Below are positions 55,589-64,000 of a stretch of DNA of 64,000 nt, one piece after another. Made by a program: the position numbers and the translations under genes. The stretch spans positions 4,340,001 to 4,404,000 of the forward strand of contig OZ223306.1 in the NCBI GenBank assembly GCA_965140735.1, given 5' to 3'. The stretch's first letter is position 1; each line of letters starts with the position of its first letter. This DNA comes from Fusibacter_A sp965140735. Its GTDB lineage: Bacteria > Bacillota > Clostridia > Peptostreptococcales > Acidaminobacteraceae. The notes beneath the pieces are model-generated. The model saw only the letters and a list, made by a program, of their open reading frames with translations. It did no database searches and was not told where the DNA came from.

Positions 55589-58237
55589 ATGAATAGTGAA
55601 AAATACAATGTCAGTGGTATGACTTGTGCTGCCTGTTCGCTCGCTATAGAAAAAAGTGTTTCTAAGCTTGATGGGATTGGGGAAGTTAAAGTCAATTTAA
55701 TTACCAATACCATGGAAGTTTTATATGACGATGCAAGGCTAGACTCAGATGTCATCATTAAAGCGGTGGAGAAGGCAGGGTATGGCGCAGAGATGTCCAT
55801 TGATGAAATTAAAATGGAAATTGAGCAAAAGCATCAAGAGGAAAAATTAGCCTTTGAAAAGAGATTAAAAATTTCTTTATTATTTACGGTGCCTTTATTA
55901 TACATTACAATGGGGCATATGCTTGGACTGCCATTACCGGCATGGATGAGTATGAAAGAAGCACCTTTAACCTTTGGTATTTTACAACTCATACTCACAT
56001 TACCAGTGGTATATATGGGAAGAAGTTTTTATATAGTAGGTTTTAAAACGCTATGGAAGCGTTATCCTAACATGGACTCACTGATTGCGATAGGTACTCT
56101 AGCAGCGATCTTGTATGGTCTCTTTGCACTGAGTCAAATTTTACTTGGAACCATTAGACATGATATGGCACTGACCATGATGTATGTAAATGATCTATAC
56201 TTTGAATCTGCTGCGGTAATTTTAACGCTGATCACAGTGGGCAAATATCTTGAATCAAGAGCCAAAGCGAAGACATCGGATGCCATTAAAAAACTTATAG
56301 ATTTGTCTCCTCAAACAGCACTTCTTTTTAAAGAAGGCAAAGAATATGAAATCGATATTAAAGATGTTAAACTGGATGATATTCTCATCGTAAAACCGGG
56401 TGCGACTATTCCGGTGGATGGAGTTATTGTGGAAGGCGAGTCAGCCATAGATGAATCCATGCTAACTGGTGAGAGCATTCCTGTTTCAAAAGGGATTGGT
56501 GCACAAGTTATCGGTGCAAGTCACAACAAGAGTGGTTATTTTAAAATGAAAGCAGAGCGTGTGGGGAATAACACCATGCTCTCTCAGATTATAAAACTCG
56601 TACAAGAAGCTCAAGGGAAGAAAGCCCCTATTGCAAAGATCGCCGATCAGATCAGTGGTATTTTTGTGCCAGTGGTGCTGGGGTTATCCTTATTAGGTTT
56701 TACAGTTTGGATGCTACTTGGCTATTCGTTTGTATTTTCGATGAGTATAGCGATTACTATTTTAGTCATATCGTGTCCATGTGCACTTGGACTCGCAACC
56801 CCCACAGCTATTATGGTGGGCACAGGAAAAGGTGCGGAATATGGTATTTTAATAAAAGGTGGTGTTGCACTTGAAAATACACATCTCATTGACACTGTAG
56901 TGCTTGATAAAACAGGGACAATAACAGAAGGTAAGCCCTCGGTGACGGATGTGATTTCGCATGAAATGTCTGAAGATGACTTGTTACAAATTGTAGCCAG
57001 TATTGAACAGAAATCAGAACATCCACTTGCAGAGGGGATTATTCGTTTTGCAGATGAAAAGGATATATCGCTTATTGAGGTACCCGAATTTGAAGCTCTT
57101 TCGGGACTAGGACTTAGAGCGAAGTTGGATGATGCGCAGTGGCTCATTGGAAATGAAGCGCTTATGAATCAAAATAAGATCAACATGAATGCGTACAGTG
57201 AAGCTTTTGATCAGTTGACGACTTCTGGAAAAACACCAATGTTCGTGGCTAAAAATCAGAATCTTATTGGCGTTATCGGTATGATGGATATCCCAAAACC
57301 CAATAGTGAAGAAGCAATTCACGCTCTTATGGCAGCAGGAATTGAAGTGATTATGCTCACTGGAGATCATAAAAAGACCGCTGCAAGCATTCAAGAACAA
57401 CTTGGAATTCCCAAGGCGTATGCAGAAGTATTCCCACATGAAAAAGCAAAAGTTGTGGAGAAATTAATGTCGGAAGGTCGAAAAGTAGCTATGGTTGGTG
57501 ATGGTATCAACGATTCTCCAGCACTTGCACTTGCAGATATTGGCATCGCTATCGGCAATGGGACAGATATCGCAATTGAATCCGCAGATATAGTCCTTAT
57601 GAAAAGTGATTTGAGAGATGTGGTAACGGCCATTGATCTCAGCCGTAAAACCATCGGAAATATAAAACAAAATCTCTTTTGGGCCTTCTTCTATAATATA
57701 TTAGGGATTCCTGTTGCAGCAGGTGTTTTTTACCTATCATTTGGTCTTAAATTAAATCCAATGTTTGCAGCAGCGGCCATGAGCTTAAGTTCATTTACAG
57801 TGGTTACAAATGCCCTTAGATTGAGAAGCTTTAAACCAGAACAGAAAACACATCATAAAATCGTCACCGAAGTTTATGAGACTTATTCGTTTAGAGATGA
57901 AGATGAAAATAAAGAAGAAGTAGATGTGCAATTTGAGGGTAATGCGAATAAGCATGCAGATAAAAATGATGATCAATTAGAAATAGTGAGGGATGAAACT
58001 AAAATTAAAAATCAGGAGGACAATGAAATGAAAAAGGAAATGTTAATCGAAGGTATGAGCTGTGGCCATTGTAAAATGAGAGTTGAAAAAGCACTAAATG
58101 GTATTGAAGGTGTTGAAACGGCTGAAGTTAATTTGGATGAGAAAAAAGCATTTGTCACTATGAATTCAGAAATTGATGGTGCAGTCTTAAAGGCAGTTGT
58201 GGAAGATGCTGGCTATGAAGTTATGGAAGTGAAATAA
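55589..58237 (+). CDS. copA: copper-exporting P1B-type ATPase with fused C-terminal CopZ domain
   Basis: An 882-residue copper pump. The N-terminal heavy-metal domain has GMTCAAC (Cys13, Cys16). The membrane metal site CPC is at 396-398, the phosphorylation site DKTGT at 440-444 and GDGINDSP near 634. After the last helices (about residue 750) comes an acidic hydrophilic linker of about 55 residues and then a second heavy-metal domain with GMSCGHC (Cys825, Cys828). Most CopA proteins end before the linker, and this last domain resembles free CopZ. AGGAGG and an in-frame ATG precede it. Overlaps csoR by one base. Confidence 0.96.
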   Translation: MNSEKYNVSGMTCAACSLAIEKSVSKLDGIGEVKVNLITNTMEVLYDDARLDSDVIIKAVEKAGYGAEMSIDEIKMEIEQKHQEEKLAFEKRLKISLLFTVPLLYITMGHMLGLPLPAWMSMKEAPLTFGILQLILTLPVVYMGRSFYIVGFKTLWKRYPNMDSLIAIGTLAAILYGLFALSQILLGTIRHDMALTMMYVNDLYFESAAVILTLITVGKYLESRAKAKTSDAIKKLIDLSPQTALLFKEGKEYEIDIKDVKLDDILIVKPGATIPVDGVIVEGESAIDESMLTGESIPVSKGIGAQVIGASHNKSGYFKMKAERVGNNTMLSQIIKLVQEAQGKKAPIAKIADQISGIFVPVVLGLSLLGFTVWMLLGYSFVFSMSIAITILVISCPCALGLATPTAIMVGTGKGAEYGILIKGGVALENTHLIDTVVLDKTGTITEGKPSVTDVISHEMSEDDLLQIVASIEQKSEHPLAEGIIRFADEKDISLIEVPEFEALSGLGLRAKLDDAQWLIGNEALMNQNKINMNAYSEAFDQLTTSGKTPMFVAKNQNLIGVIGMMDIPKPNSEEAIHALMAAGIEVIMLTGDHKKTAASIQEQLGIPKAYAEVFPHEKAKVVEKLMSEGRKVAMVGDGINDSPALALADIGIAIGNGTDIAIESADIVLMKSDLRDVVTAIDLSRKTIGNIKQNLFWAFFYNILGIPVAAGVFYLSFGLKLNPMFAAAAMSLSSFTVVTNALRLRSFKPEQKTHHKIVTEVYETYSFRDEDENKEEVDVQFEGNANKHADKNDDQLEIVRDETKIKNQEDNEMKKEMLIEGMSCGHCKMRVEKALNGIEGVETAEVNLDEKKAFVTMNSEIDGAVLKAVVEDAGYEVMEVK
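58028..58237 (+). CDS. copZ: possible free copper chaperone CopZ from an internal start in copA
   Basis: ATG 58028 is in frame with copA (codon 814) and is preceded by AGGAGG at 58014-58019 with 8-base spacing, an ideal ribosome-binding site inside a coding region. It would yield 69 residues with one GMSCGHC motif and the exact size of CopZ. That it is used is inference. Confidence 0.55.
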   Translation: MKKEMLIEGMSCGHCKMRVEKALNGIEGVETAEVNLDEKKAFVTMNSEIDGAVLKAVVEDAGYEVMEVK

Positions 58238-58500
58238 TGTCTAAAGATAGATCTGAAGTCCTTAAACTCTTAAAGACTTCAAAAGGACAAATTGAAGGCA
58301 TTATCAAAATGATTGATAATGATCGCTACTGCATTGATATTTCAAAGCAGATATTGGCAGCACAAGCCTTATTAAAAAAAGCAAATCAAAATATCCTAAA
58401 GACGCATATGCAAACTTGTGTTAAGGAAGCGTTTGAAAATGACAATGGTGATGAAAAGATCGAAGAGATCATAGGCATATTGGACAAGTACTATAAATAA
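58237..58500 (+). CDS. csoR: copper-sensing repressor CsoR
   Basis: An 87-residue all-helical DUF156 repressor. The copper ligands Cys32, His57 and Cys61 keep the spacing (25 and 4) of the Cys-His-Cys site of known CsoR. Cu(I) binding would release the operator at 55491. Its start shares a base with the copA stop, so pump, chaperone and repressor are made together in a self-regulated operon. Confidence 0.93.
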   Translation: MSKDRSEVLKLLKTSKGQIEGIIKMIDNDRYCIDISKQILAAQALLKKANQNILKTHMQTCVKEAFENDNGDEKIEEIIGILDKYYK

Positions 58501-58513
58501 AGACAATAAAGTA

Positions 58514-58560
58514 GAACGTGTAGGTCTAGTGTTTCAAAAAAGGTCTATGCGTTCTTTTTA
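58514..58560 (+). terminator. terminator of the copper operon
   Basis: Stem GAACGTGTAG/CTATGCGTTC (two G-T pairs) followed by five T residues. Confidence 0.7.
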
Positions 58561-58631
58561 TATTAGAGATTATTTTTTGTTGTTTTTTGAGGTGAAGTTT
58601 TATACAATGATAGCATTCAAGGAGGCATATT

Positions 58632-59453
58632 ATGAAAATAGATTTTCATTCACACAGTAGTTTCTCTATGGATTCCCAAGCACCAATGGAAGATATGGTA
58701 AAAGTTGCTTTAGATAAGGGCATCACACATCTGGCATTTACAGATCATATTGATTATGATTATGATGAAGATGGTACTACAAAAGATTGGGATTTTGATC
58801 TTGATTTGTACTTCAAGACCATAGGAGAACTCAAAGCAAAATACCATAGTAAAATAAAACTTCATGCTGGCGTTGAACTCGGTGTTCAACCTCATCTAGG
58901 GGAGAGATGCAACACTCTCATAAAGCAATATCCATTTGATTTTATCATTGCATCGCTTCACACAGTTGATTATAAAGACCTTTATAACCAGAAGTATTTT
59001 AAAACGAGGACGAATGCACAAGCACTTAGAGAATATTACGATGCATATTATAAAAGTGTGATACAATTAGATGATTTTAATGTTTTAGGGCATTTAGATT
59101 TATATTTAAGATACTGGGAGCCCTTAAAAGCAGAACCTATTAGACCTTATTTTGATCAAATTGAAATGATTTTTAAACATTTAATTCAGAATGAAAAAGG
59201 GATTGAAGTTAATTCTGGTGGGTATTTTAAATATAACTTAATGAGTAATAACCCATCCGATGAAATTTTAAAATTTTATAAATCGCTTAAAGGAGAAGTC
59301 ATCACACTTGGCAGTGATGCCCATACACCTGAGCATATTGGAACTTTACATGATGAAAATTTGCAGTTGCTGGATGCGATTGGATTTAAATATGTGTGTA
59401 CTTTTGAAAATATGATACCGAAATACCATAGTATAAAATCGCTTCTTTATTAA
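58632..59453 (+). CDS. histidinol-phosphatase, PHP family (HisJ-like)
   Basis: A 273-residue PHP-domain phosphoesterase. FHSHSSFSMD (His6, His8) and FTDHID near residue 37 supply the first metal ligands, AGVELG the Glu, ASLHTVD and LGHLDL further ligands, and LGSDAHTPEHIG the C-terminal Asp-His. Length and motifs fit the HisK/HisJ histidinol-phosphatase group. No other his genes are near, and members of this group are often annotated on homology alone, so the substrate is uncertain. GGAGG lies before the ATG. Confidence 0.85.
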   Translation: MKIDFHSHSSFSMDSQAPMEDMVKVALDKGITHLAFTDHIDYDYDEDGTTKDWDFDLDLYFKTIGELKAKYHSKIKLHAGVELGVQPHLGERCNTLIKQYPFDFIIASLHTVDYKDLYNQKYFKTRTNAQALREYYDAYYKSVIQLDDFNVLGHLDLYLRYWEPLKAEPIRPYFDQIEMIFKHLIQNEKGIEVNSGGYFKYNLMSNNPSDEILKFYKSLKGEVITLGSDAHTPEHIGTLHDENLQLLDAIGFKYVCTFENMIPKYHSIKSLLY

Positions 59454-59518
59454 AATCATCTAAGAAAAAATATAAGTATGATTAAAGGAAAGTCTTCAAA
59501 AATATGAGGAGGGATATG

Positions 59519-60346
59519 ATGTTTGCTGTAAGCACTATAGAAGCATTCAAAACGACATTAATGGAATTGGGATTTAAAGCATTATCTGGCATACTCATTT
59601 TAATCATTGGGTTTAAAGTCGTTAATTTCATTGACTATAGACTTAATAGAGGTAAAAATTTTATCAAAATTGATCCAACACTTAAATCATTTTTGAGTTC
59701 GGCTATAAGAATGGGGCTTAAAGGACTTGTGGTTATCACAGCGGTCTTGCAGATTGGTGTCCAAATGACTTCTTTTGTGGCCGTTTTAGGGACCGCAGGT
59801 CTTGCAGTAGGTTTAGCTTTGCAGGGCAGTCTATCTAATCTAGCGGGTGGTGTGCTCATCATCTTCCTTAGACCTTTTAGAGTTGGTGATTATATTGAAG
59901 GCAATGGTCATGCGGGCACCGTTAGAGATATTGGTCTCTTCTACACACATCTCACCACACCGGATAATAAAGCAGTCATTATTCCGAATAGTGGTTTGGC
60001 AAATAGCTCACTAATTAACTATAGTGAGCATTCTGAACGCCGGGTTGATTTTGAATTTGGTGTAAGTTATGATTCCGACATTAAAATGGTTAAAAAAGTG
60101 ATTTTAGAAGTCATTGAGCGAAATGAGCTGATATTGAAGACCCCAGAGCCTTTTGTAAGACTTGCTAATCATGGTGCCAGTTCGTTGGATTTTAAGGTAA
60201 GAGTTTGGGTAGCTACAGAAAATTATTGGGATGTCTTTTTCACGACCCAAGAAGAGGTAAAAGAAGCATTTGACAAAGCGGGGATTGAAATTCCGTATCC
60301 ACACATGGTCGTTCAAACACAAGCGCTAGATCAACCACCGGTATAA
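59519..60346 (+). CDS. mscS: MscS-family small-conductance mechanosensitive channel
   Basis: A 276-residue channel. Three N-terminal transmembrane helices are followed by the Gly/Ala-rich pore helix (LGTAGLAVGLALQGSLSNLAGG, split here as about residues 87-108), the beta domain (FRVGDYIEG, IIPNSGLANSSLINYS) and the C-terminal alpha/beta domain. It releases solutes upon osmotic downshock. I chose ATG 59519, 5 bases after AGGAGGG; two earlier in-frame ATGs lie too close to that site. It is monocistronic. Confidence 0.93.
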   Translation: MFAVSTIEAFKTTLMELGFKALSGILILIIGFKVVNFIDYRLNRGKNFIKIDPTLKSFLSSAIRMGLKGLVVITAVLQIGVQMTSFVAVLGTAGLAVGLALQGSLSNLAGGVLIIFLRPFRVGDYIEGNGHAGTVRDIGLFYTHLTTPDNKAVIIPNSGLANSSLINYSEHSERRVDFEFGVSYDSDIKMVKKVILEVIERNELILKTPEPFVRLANHGASSLDFKVRVWVATENYWDVFFTTQEEVKEAFDKAGIEIPYPHMVVQTQALDQPPV

Positions 60347-60420
60347 AAGAGACTTAGCACATAGTAGCGGGTTTGTCCAAAATGGACTACTGACCTACTA
60401 ACGAGAAGAAAGAGTATAAA

Positions 60421-61872
60421 ATGACAAATATGAAATTTAATGATTTTGCACTTAGCGAAGCAGTTCTAAAAGCCGTTAAACTGATGAAATTCGAGGCACC
60501 AACACAAGTTCAAGAAAGTGTCATGCCCTTGGTCCTTGATGGCAAAGACGTTATTGTAAGATCTCAAACAGGCAGTGGTAAGACCGCTGCCTTTGCAATT
60601 CCCATATGTGAACTTGTGGATTGGGAAGAGAATAAACCTCAAGCACTTATATTAACCCCCACAAGAGAGCTCGCTATACAGGTTAAAGATGATGTTTTTC
60701 ACCTAGGCCGATTTAAGCGTATCAAGGTATCAGCACTTTATGGTAGATCTCCTTTTCGCTTCCAAGAAAAAGAACTCAAACAAAAGACACATGTGGTGGT
60801 GGGAACCCCAGGCAGAGTAATGGATCATATAGAACGTGGTACTTTGGACACGTCTATGCTTAAATACCTCGTGATTGATGAAGCGGATGAGATGCTTAAG
60901 ATGGGATTTTTTGAGCAAGTAGAAGCCATTTTAAATGAACTCCCCTCAGAGCGTGTTACAGTGGTACTTTCTGCGACTATGCCTGACAATATTAAAAAAC
61001 TTTGTGAAACACAGCTTAGTCAGCCTGTGTTGGTCGAAATAGAATCGACAGATCCGGTGATTGATCGTATTTTACAGTATCGTATAGAAGTAGAAGAAAA
61101 TCAAAAGAAAGCACTTTTAAAAGATATTTTGATTACTGAGAATCCAGATAGCTTAATTCTTTTCTGTAATACACAGCAGAAGGTGGATGACATTTTCAGA
61201 ACTTTAATGGATCAAGACTTTATGGTAGAAAAATTACACGGTGGCATGGAGCAAACGGATCGTATTAAAGTGATTGAAAAATTCAGAAGAGGGGAATTTA
61301 GGTATTTAATAGCAACCGATGTAGCCGCTAGGGGTATTGACATCGATCAAATAGAACTTGTCATCAATTATGATGTGCCAAACAAGAGTGAGAATTATGT
61401 CCATCGCATAGGGCGTACAGGCCGTATTGGCAATTCTGGAAAGGCGATCACTTTTGTATCCCCAGCAGATCAAAAATTACTTAGGGAAGTACATGCCTAT
61501 ATTGATGCGGAGATTCCTCAAGGTGATAGACCAAGTGAAGCTGATGTTTTAAGTGCTCAAGAAGCTTTTGATGAAAAAAGGTTAATCACACCAGAACCAA
61601 AAGAGATAAAAGGTGTCGAGGTCAACGAAGGCATCTTAAAAATTCATATCAATGCAGGTAAGAAAACAAAGATGAGAGCTGTGGATGTAGTGGGGACACT
61701 TTGTAGTTTAGAAGAAATAGAAGCATCGGATATTGGCATCATCAACATAATGGATATTTCAACATATGTAGAAATCCTCAATGATAAAGGAGCTTACGTC
61801 CTTAAAGCCCTGCAAAATAAACCGATCAAAGGAAGGATAAGGAAAGTTAGTAAAGTTATTAATAACGGTTAA
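60421..61872 (+). CDS. dbpA: DEAD-box RNA helicase, DbpA/YxiN type
   Basis: A 483-residue ATP-dependent RNA helicase. The Q motif FEAPTQVQ is followed by Walker A SQTGSGKT (48-55), PTRELA, TPGRVMD, DEAD (153-156), SAT and the helicase C-terminal HRIGRTGR. Residues about 410-480 form an RNA-recognition module like the DbpA/YxiN C-terminal domain, which binds hairpin 92 of 23S rRNA. A role in large-subunit assembly is therefore likely. The 5' leader contains a hairpin (about 60362-60400). Ribosomal protein L25 follows. Confidence 0.92.
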   Translation: MTNMKFNDFALSEAVLKAVKLMKFEAPTQVQESVMPLVLDGKDVIVRSQTGSGKTAAFAIPICELVDWEENKPQALILTPTRELAIQVKDDVFHLGRFKRIKVSALYGRSPFRFQEKELKQKTHVVVGTPGRVMDHIERGTLDTSMLKYLVIDEADEMLKMGFFEQVEAILNELPSERVTVVLSATMPDNIKKLCETQLSQPVLVEIESTDPVIDRILQYRIEVEENQKKALLKDILITENPDSLILFCNTQQKVDDIFRTLMDQDFMVEKLHGGMEQTDRIKVIEKFRRGEFRYLIATDVAARGIDIDQIELVINYDVPNKSENYVHRIGRTGRIGNSGKAITFVSPADQKLLREVHAYIDAEIPQGDRPSEADVLSAQEAFDEKRLITPEPKEIKGVEVNEGILKIHINAGKKTKMRAVDVVGTLCSLEEIEASDIGIINIMDISTYVEILNDKGAYVLKALQNKPIKGRIRKVSKVINNG

Positions 61873-61975
61873 AATTTTGGCGATATTTATAAAAAACATG
61901 TATTTAGGCTTAAAATAGGGTATACTAGAGAGATAGGTATCAATTATGTAAACCTATATTGAAAGGAGTCTTATC

Positions 61976-62578
61976 ATGAAAGTAATTTTAAGAGAAGAAT
62001 CGAACAAAGAAGTGAAGAAACAAGGAATGGTAGCAGGTGTGATTTATGGCAATGGCATTGAGCCTTCGAAGATTAAGGTTGACCGTAAAGAATTTCATAA
62101 AACGTATGAAAAAATGGGTCAAAGTGCTGTATTTCCATGTGAATTCGAAGGGAAGACACATAAAGTATACATTAAAGATCTTCAAAGAGAAATACTTACA
62201 CCTGAAAAAATCATGCATTTTGATCTTTTGAGAGTTTCAGCAAGCGATAAAATTCATGCTAAAATTCAGATTCATATTATCGGTAAAGAACTTCTTGAAG
62301 GAAAAGGCTATGTTGTACAACAAACGACACATGAAATTGACTGTAAATACCCTATAGATGAAAGTCCATCGGATATCGAATATGATTTATCAGGTGCATC
62401 TGTTGGCGATACAATCTTACTCTCTGATTTGAAAATTCCAAGTTATTTAGAAGTTCAAAATGATCATGGCGATGATCAAGATCAGGTGATTGTATCCGTT
62501 TCACATCCGAAAGTGAAAACAGAAACAGAAGACGAAGAAGTAAATGAGCCAACACAATTTGTAGCAGAAAAAGAGTAA
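61976..62578 (+). CDS. rplY: ribosomal protein L25/general stress protein Ctc
   Basis: A 200-residue long form of L25 (Ctc). The N-terminal 90 residues are the 5S rRNA-binding L25 domain (GMVAGVIYGNG near residue 17, KVYIKDLQREILT near 63). The TL5/Ctc beta domain fills residues about 95-185, and an acidic tail ends the protein. It binds 5S rRNA in the 50S subunit. AAAGGAG precedes the ATG. It is followed by a terminator. Confidence 0.93.
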   Translation: MKVILREESNKEVKKQGMVAGVIYGNGIEPSKIKVDRKEFHKTYEKMGQSAVFPCEFEGKTHKVYIKDLQREILTPEKIMHFDLLRVSASDKIHAKIQIHIIGKELLEGKGYVVQQTTHEIDCKYPIDESPSDIEYDLSGASVGDTILLSDLKIPSYLEVQNDHGDDQDQVIVSVSHPKVKTETEDEEVNEPTQFVAEKE

Positions 62579-62591
62579 TGGATACGTTAAT

Positions 62592-62629
62592 AAAACGCTT
62601 ATAGTCAACAGACGATAGGCGTTTTTTTA
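62592..62629 (+). terminator. terminator after rplY
   Basis: Stem AAACGCTTATAGTC with GACGATAGGCGTTT, loop AACA, ending in seven T residues. Confidence 0.8.
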
Positions 62630-62683
62630 ATGCATTAAACAGAGTATAATTCGAAACTTCCTTAAATGATAATCAAAATCATA

Positions 62684-62711
62684 TTGTAATCATTACAAAG
62701 TGTGATATAAT
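62684..62711 (+). promoter_or_regulatory. peroxiredoxin promoter with PerR-like box
   Basis: TTGTAATCATTACAA at 62684-62698 is a perfect 7-1-7 palindrome fitting the PerR/Fur-family box TTATAATNATTATAA. Its first six bases serve as the -35 (TTGTAA); the -10 TATAAT is at 62706-62711 with a 16-base spacer. Repressor binding would block the promoter. A second, weaker Fur-like repeat (TGATAATCAAAATCA) lies at 62667-62681. Confidence 0.75.
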
Positions 62712-62765
62712 ACTTTTAGAAAAGGGTTACACCTTAATTGTAAAAGTATGAGGAGGAAATAAAAA

Positions 62766-63287
62766 ATGGAAAGAATTGTAGGACAAAATGCACCAGAATT
62801 TAATATAGCAACAGCTCTAGGTGATGGTAGTGGATTTGGAAGAGTATCCCTAAATGATTATAAAGGGAGATGGCTCGTGTTATTTTTCTATCCACTTGAT
62901 TTTACATTTGTCTGCCCAACTGAAATTACAGCTTATTCAAAAAAATATGACGCCTTTAAAGCTTTAGATGCAGATGTGTTGGGTGTTAGTATTGATAGTG
63001 AGCATTCACATAAAGCATGGATAAATAGTGATCTTGGCAAATTAAATTTCCCACTAGGCTCAGATTTAACTAAAAAATTATCATCTGATTATGGCGTTCT
63101 TATTGAAGAAGAGGGGATTGCACTTCGTGGTCTTTTCATCATAGATCCAGAAGGTAAAGTAAGATATAGTGTTGTGCATGACCTAAATGTTGGTAGGAGT
63201 GTAGATGAGACTTTAAGAGTTTTGAAAGCATTACAAACCGGTGGCTTATGTCCAGTGGATTGGGATGAGGGTGACGCACTTTTATAG
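62766..63287 (+). CDS. 2-Cys peroxiredoxin (AhpC/Prx1 type)
   Basis: A 173-residue peroxidase reducing hydrogen peroxide and alkyl hydroperoxides. The peroxidatic Cys50 lies in DFTFVCPTE and the resolving Cys162 in GGLCPVDW, so it is a typical dimeric 2-Cys enzyme. It is slightly shorter than AhpC (187). No ahpF follows, so the reductant is probably thioredoxin or a rubredoxin-linked system. The promoter overlaps a PerR-like box, so induction by peroxide is expected. It has its own terminator. Confidence 0.93.
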   Translation: MERIVGQNAPEFNIATALGDGSGFGRVSLNDYKGRWLVLFFYPLDFTFVCPTEITAYSKKYDAFKALDADVLGVSIDSEHSHKAWINSDLGKLNFPLGSDLTKKLSSDYGVLIEEEGIALRGLFIIDPEGKVRYSVVHDLNVGRSVDETLRVLKALQTGGLCPVDWDEGDALL

Positions 63288-63333
63288 ATAACATCGAAAT
63301 CGATTTAAGATCCTTGAAGATAAAGTATTTTAT

Positions 63334-63362
63334 CCCCTTCTTGATAGAAGGGGTTTTTTTTA
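63334..63362 (+). terminator. terminator after the peroxiredoxin gene
   Basis: Perfect stem CCCCTTC/GAAGGGG, six-base loop and nine T residues. Confidence 0.88.
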
Positions 63363-63489
63363 AATGTCTGGGTAGAGCGAATTGGTATTTGTTTATAATT
63401 TTATTATGGCAAGTTCTGAGAAATTGCGTTAAAATAAAATGAGTCTATTAATTAAAATAGAACACAGGATACATATTAAGGAGTGAATA

Positions 63490-63822
63490 ATGATGAATAC
63501 AATTTATTATAATAAGTTAGTACGTGATAAAATCCCGCAATTGATTGCGGAAAGTGGTGCCCTTTATGAGATCAATAAACTTAACGAGAAGGAATATTTG
63601 GATGCACTAAAAAACAAACTCGTGGAAGAAGTGCATGAATATTTGGACTCAGAAAGTATTGAAGAACTTGCCGATATTTTAGAAGTTATCAGATGTTTAC
63701 ACTTAACGCATAATGTTTCCGAAGAAGAGATGGATCGCATCCAACGTACAAAAGCGGATTTAAGAGGTTCATTTGAAGAGCGCATTAACCTTGTGAAGGT
63801 CACTAGACCCAAAGAAGATTAG
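63490..63822 (+). CDS. MazG/phosphoribosyl-ATP pyrophosphohydrolase-like protein
   Basis: A 110-residue protein beginning with YYNKLVRDKIPQLI, characteristic of a group of small all-alpha NTP pyrophosphohydrolases (MazG/HisE superfamily). The helix EEVHEYLDSESIEELADILEV has the Glu-rich metal-binding pattern EExxE and ExxD. It probably hydrolyses a non-canonical nucleoside triphosphate (house-cleaning); the substrate is unknown. AAGGAG lies 6 bases before ATG 63490. The next gene begins a NUDIX hydrolase, another house-cleaning family, so the two may be one operon. Confidence 0.82.
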   Translation: MMNTIYYNKLVRDKIPQLIAESGALYEINKLNEKEYLDALKNKLVEEVHEYLDSESIEELADILEVIRCLHLTHNVSEEEMDRIQRTKADLRGSFEERINLVKVTRPKED

Positions 63823-63855
63823 ACAACGTAACGATTAAAAGGGGAAAGTGATGAG

Positions 63856-64000
63856 ATGGCAGAATACTTAAATGTCTATGATGAAGACTATAAATGGATA
63901 GGCGAAGAAGAACGTCATATTGTTCATAGAAATGGCAAGTGGCACTATGTCTTTCATTGCTGGGTATATGATCGAAGTAAGCATCAAGTGATCTTACAAC
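63856..64000 (+). CDS. NUDIX hydrolase, N-terminal part only
   Basis: From ATG 63856 (GGGGAAAGTG upstream) the frame stays open to the window end, 48 codons. It encodes a segment like the start of isopentenyl-isomerase-like NUDIX proteins, with HRNGKWHYVFHCWVYD near residue 28. The catalytic NUDIX box lies beyond the window, so the assignment rests on the N-terminal strands and the neighbour alone. Confidence 0.6.
   Translation, partial: MAEYLNVYDEDYKWIGEEERHIVHRNGKWHYVFHCWVYDRSKHQVILQ

Overview
The window is AT-rich chromosomal DNA from an anaerobic, low-GC Gram-positive bacterium. The 16S and 23S genes, the T-box, the glmS ribozyme, the PyrR-type attenuators, CdaA/CdaR and the butyrate kinase/2-oxoacid:ferredoxin genes all point to class Clostridia. 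The 16S text and gene content suggest a Fusibacter- or Acidaminobacter-like amino-acid fermenter, but that genus guess is inference. Almost everything is ordinary chromosomal core. I see no phage, insertion sequence, CRISPR array or integrated plasmid.

Layout. Positions 1-4843 hold the 3' part of a GH18 cell-wall or spore hydrolase, a small membrane protein, a large FAD-dependent dehydrogenase and an NSS-family sodium symporter. Positions 4929-10631 hold pyrimidine synthesis: pyrBI leftward and pyrC-pyrF-pyrK-pyrD rightward from a divergent control region, with a PyrR-type attenuator in each leader. Positions 10890-18140 hold an rRNA operon (16S, tRNA-Ala, 23S, 5S) followed by 13 tRNA genes, with two tandem promoters in front and another just before 5S. 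Positions 18340-20953 hold chorismate mutase and the c-di-AMP pair cdaA-cdaR.

Positions 21135-29689 form one catabolic module. A PAS-containing sigma-54 activator is followed by palindromic enhancer-like sites, a -24/-12 promoter, then buk-ptb-buk, a P-loop ATPase of unknown role and the four subunits of a 2-oxoacid:ferredoxin oxidoreductase. Together these would oxidise (branched-chain) 2-oxo acids to acyl-CoA and recover ATP through acyl-phosphate. Positions 29934-34390 hold a GDT1-family transporter, glmM, an M19 dipeptidase and the tRNA selenouridine synthase mnmH. Positions 34465-47733 are rich in signalling genes (two chemoreceptor-like proteins, an HD-GYP protein with an altered HD motif, an XRE-PAS regulator, a SpoIIE phosphatase/STAS pair), interleaved with glmS and its ribozyme, a lone tRNA-Val and a long PRPP synthetase.

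Positions 47790-53994 hold a structured leader with a tiny ORF and two terminators before a MutS2-like gene that lacks the Smr domain, then leuS behind a leucine T-box. Positions 54114-64000 hold a GltD-like oxidoreductase, a CsoR-controlled copper operon (copA with a fused C-terminal copper chaperone domain, then csoR), a PHP phosphatase, an MscS channel, a DbpA-like helicase, ribosomal protein L25/Ctc, a peroxiredoxin under a PerR-like box, a MazG-like protein and the start of a NUDIX gene.

The observations I rate highest are: the leader ORF/attenuator arrangement in front of the MutS2-like gene; the in-frame internal ribosome-binding site and start inside copA that could release a free CopZ; the sigma-54 control region of the acyl-kinase/oxidoreductase operon; and the glmS leader, which combines a six-codon ORF, a ribozyme and an intrinsic terminator.
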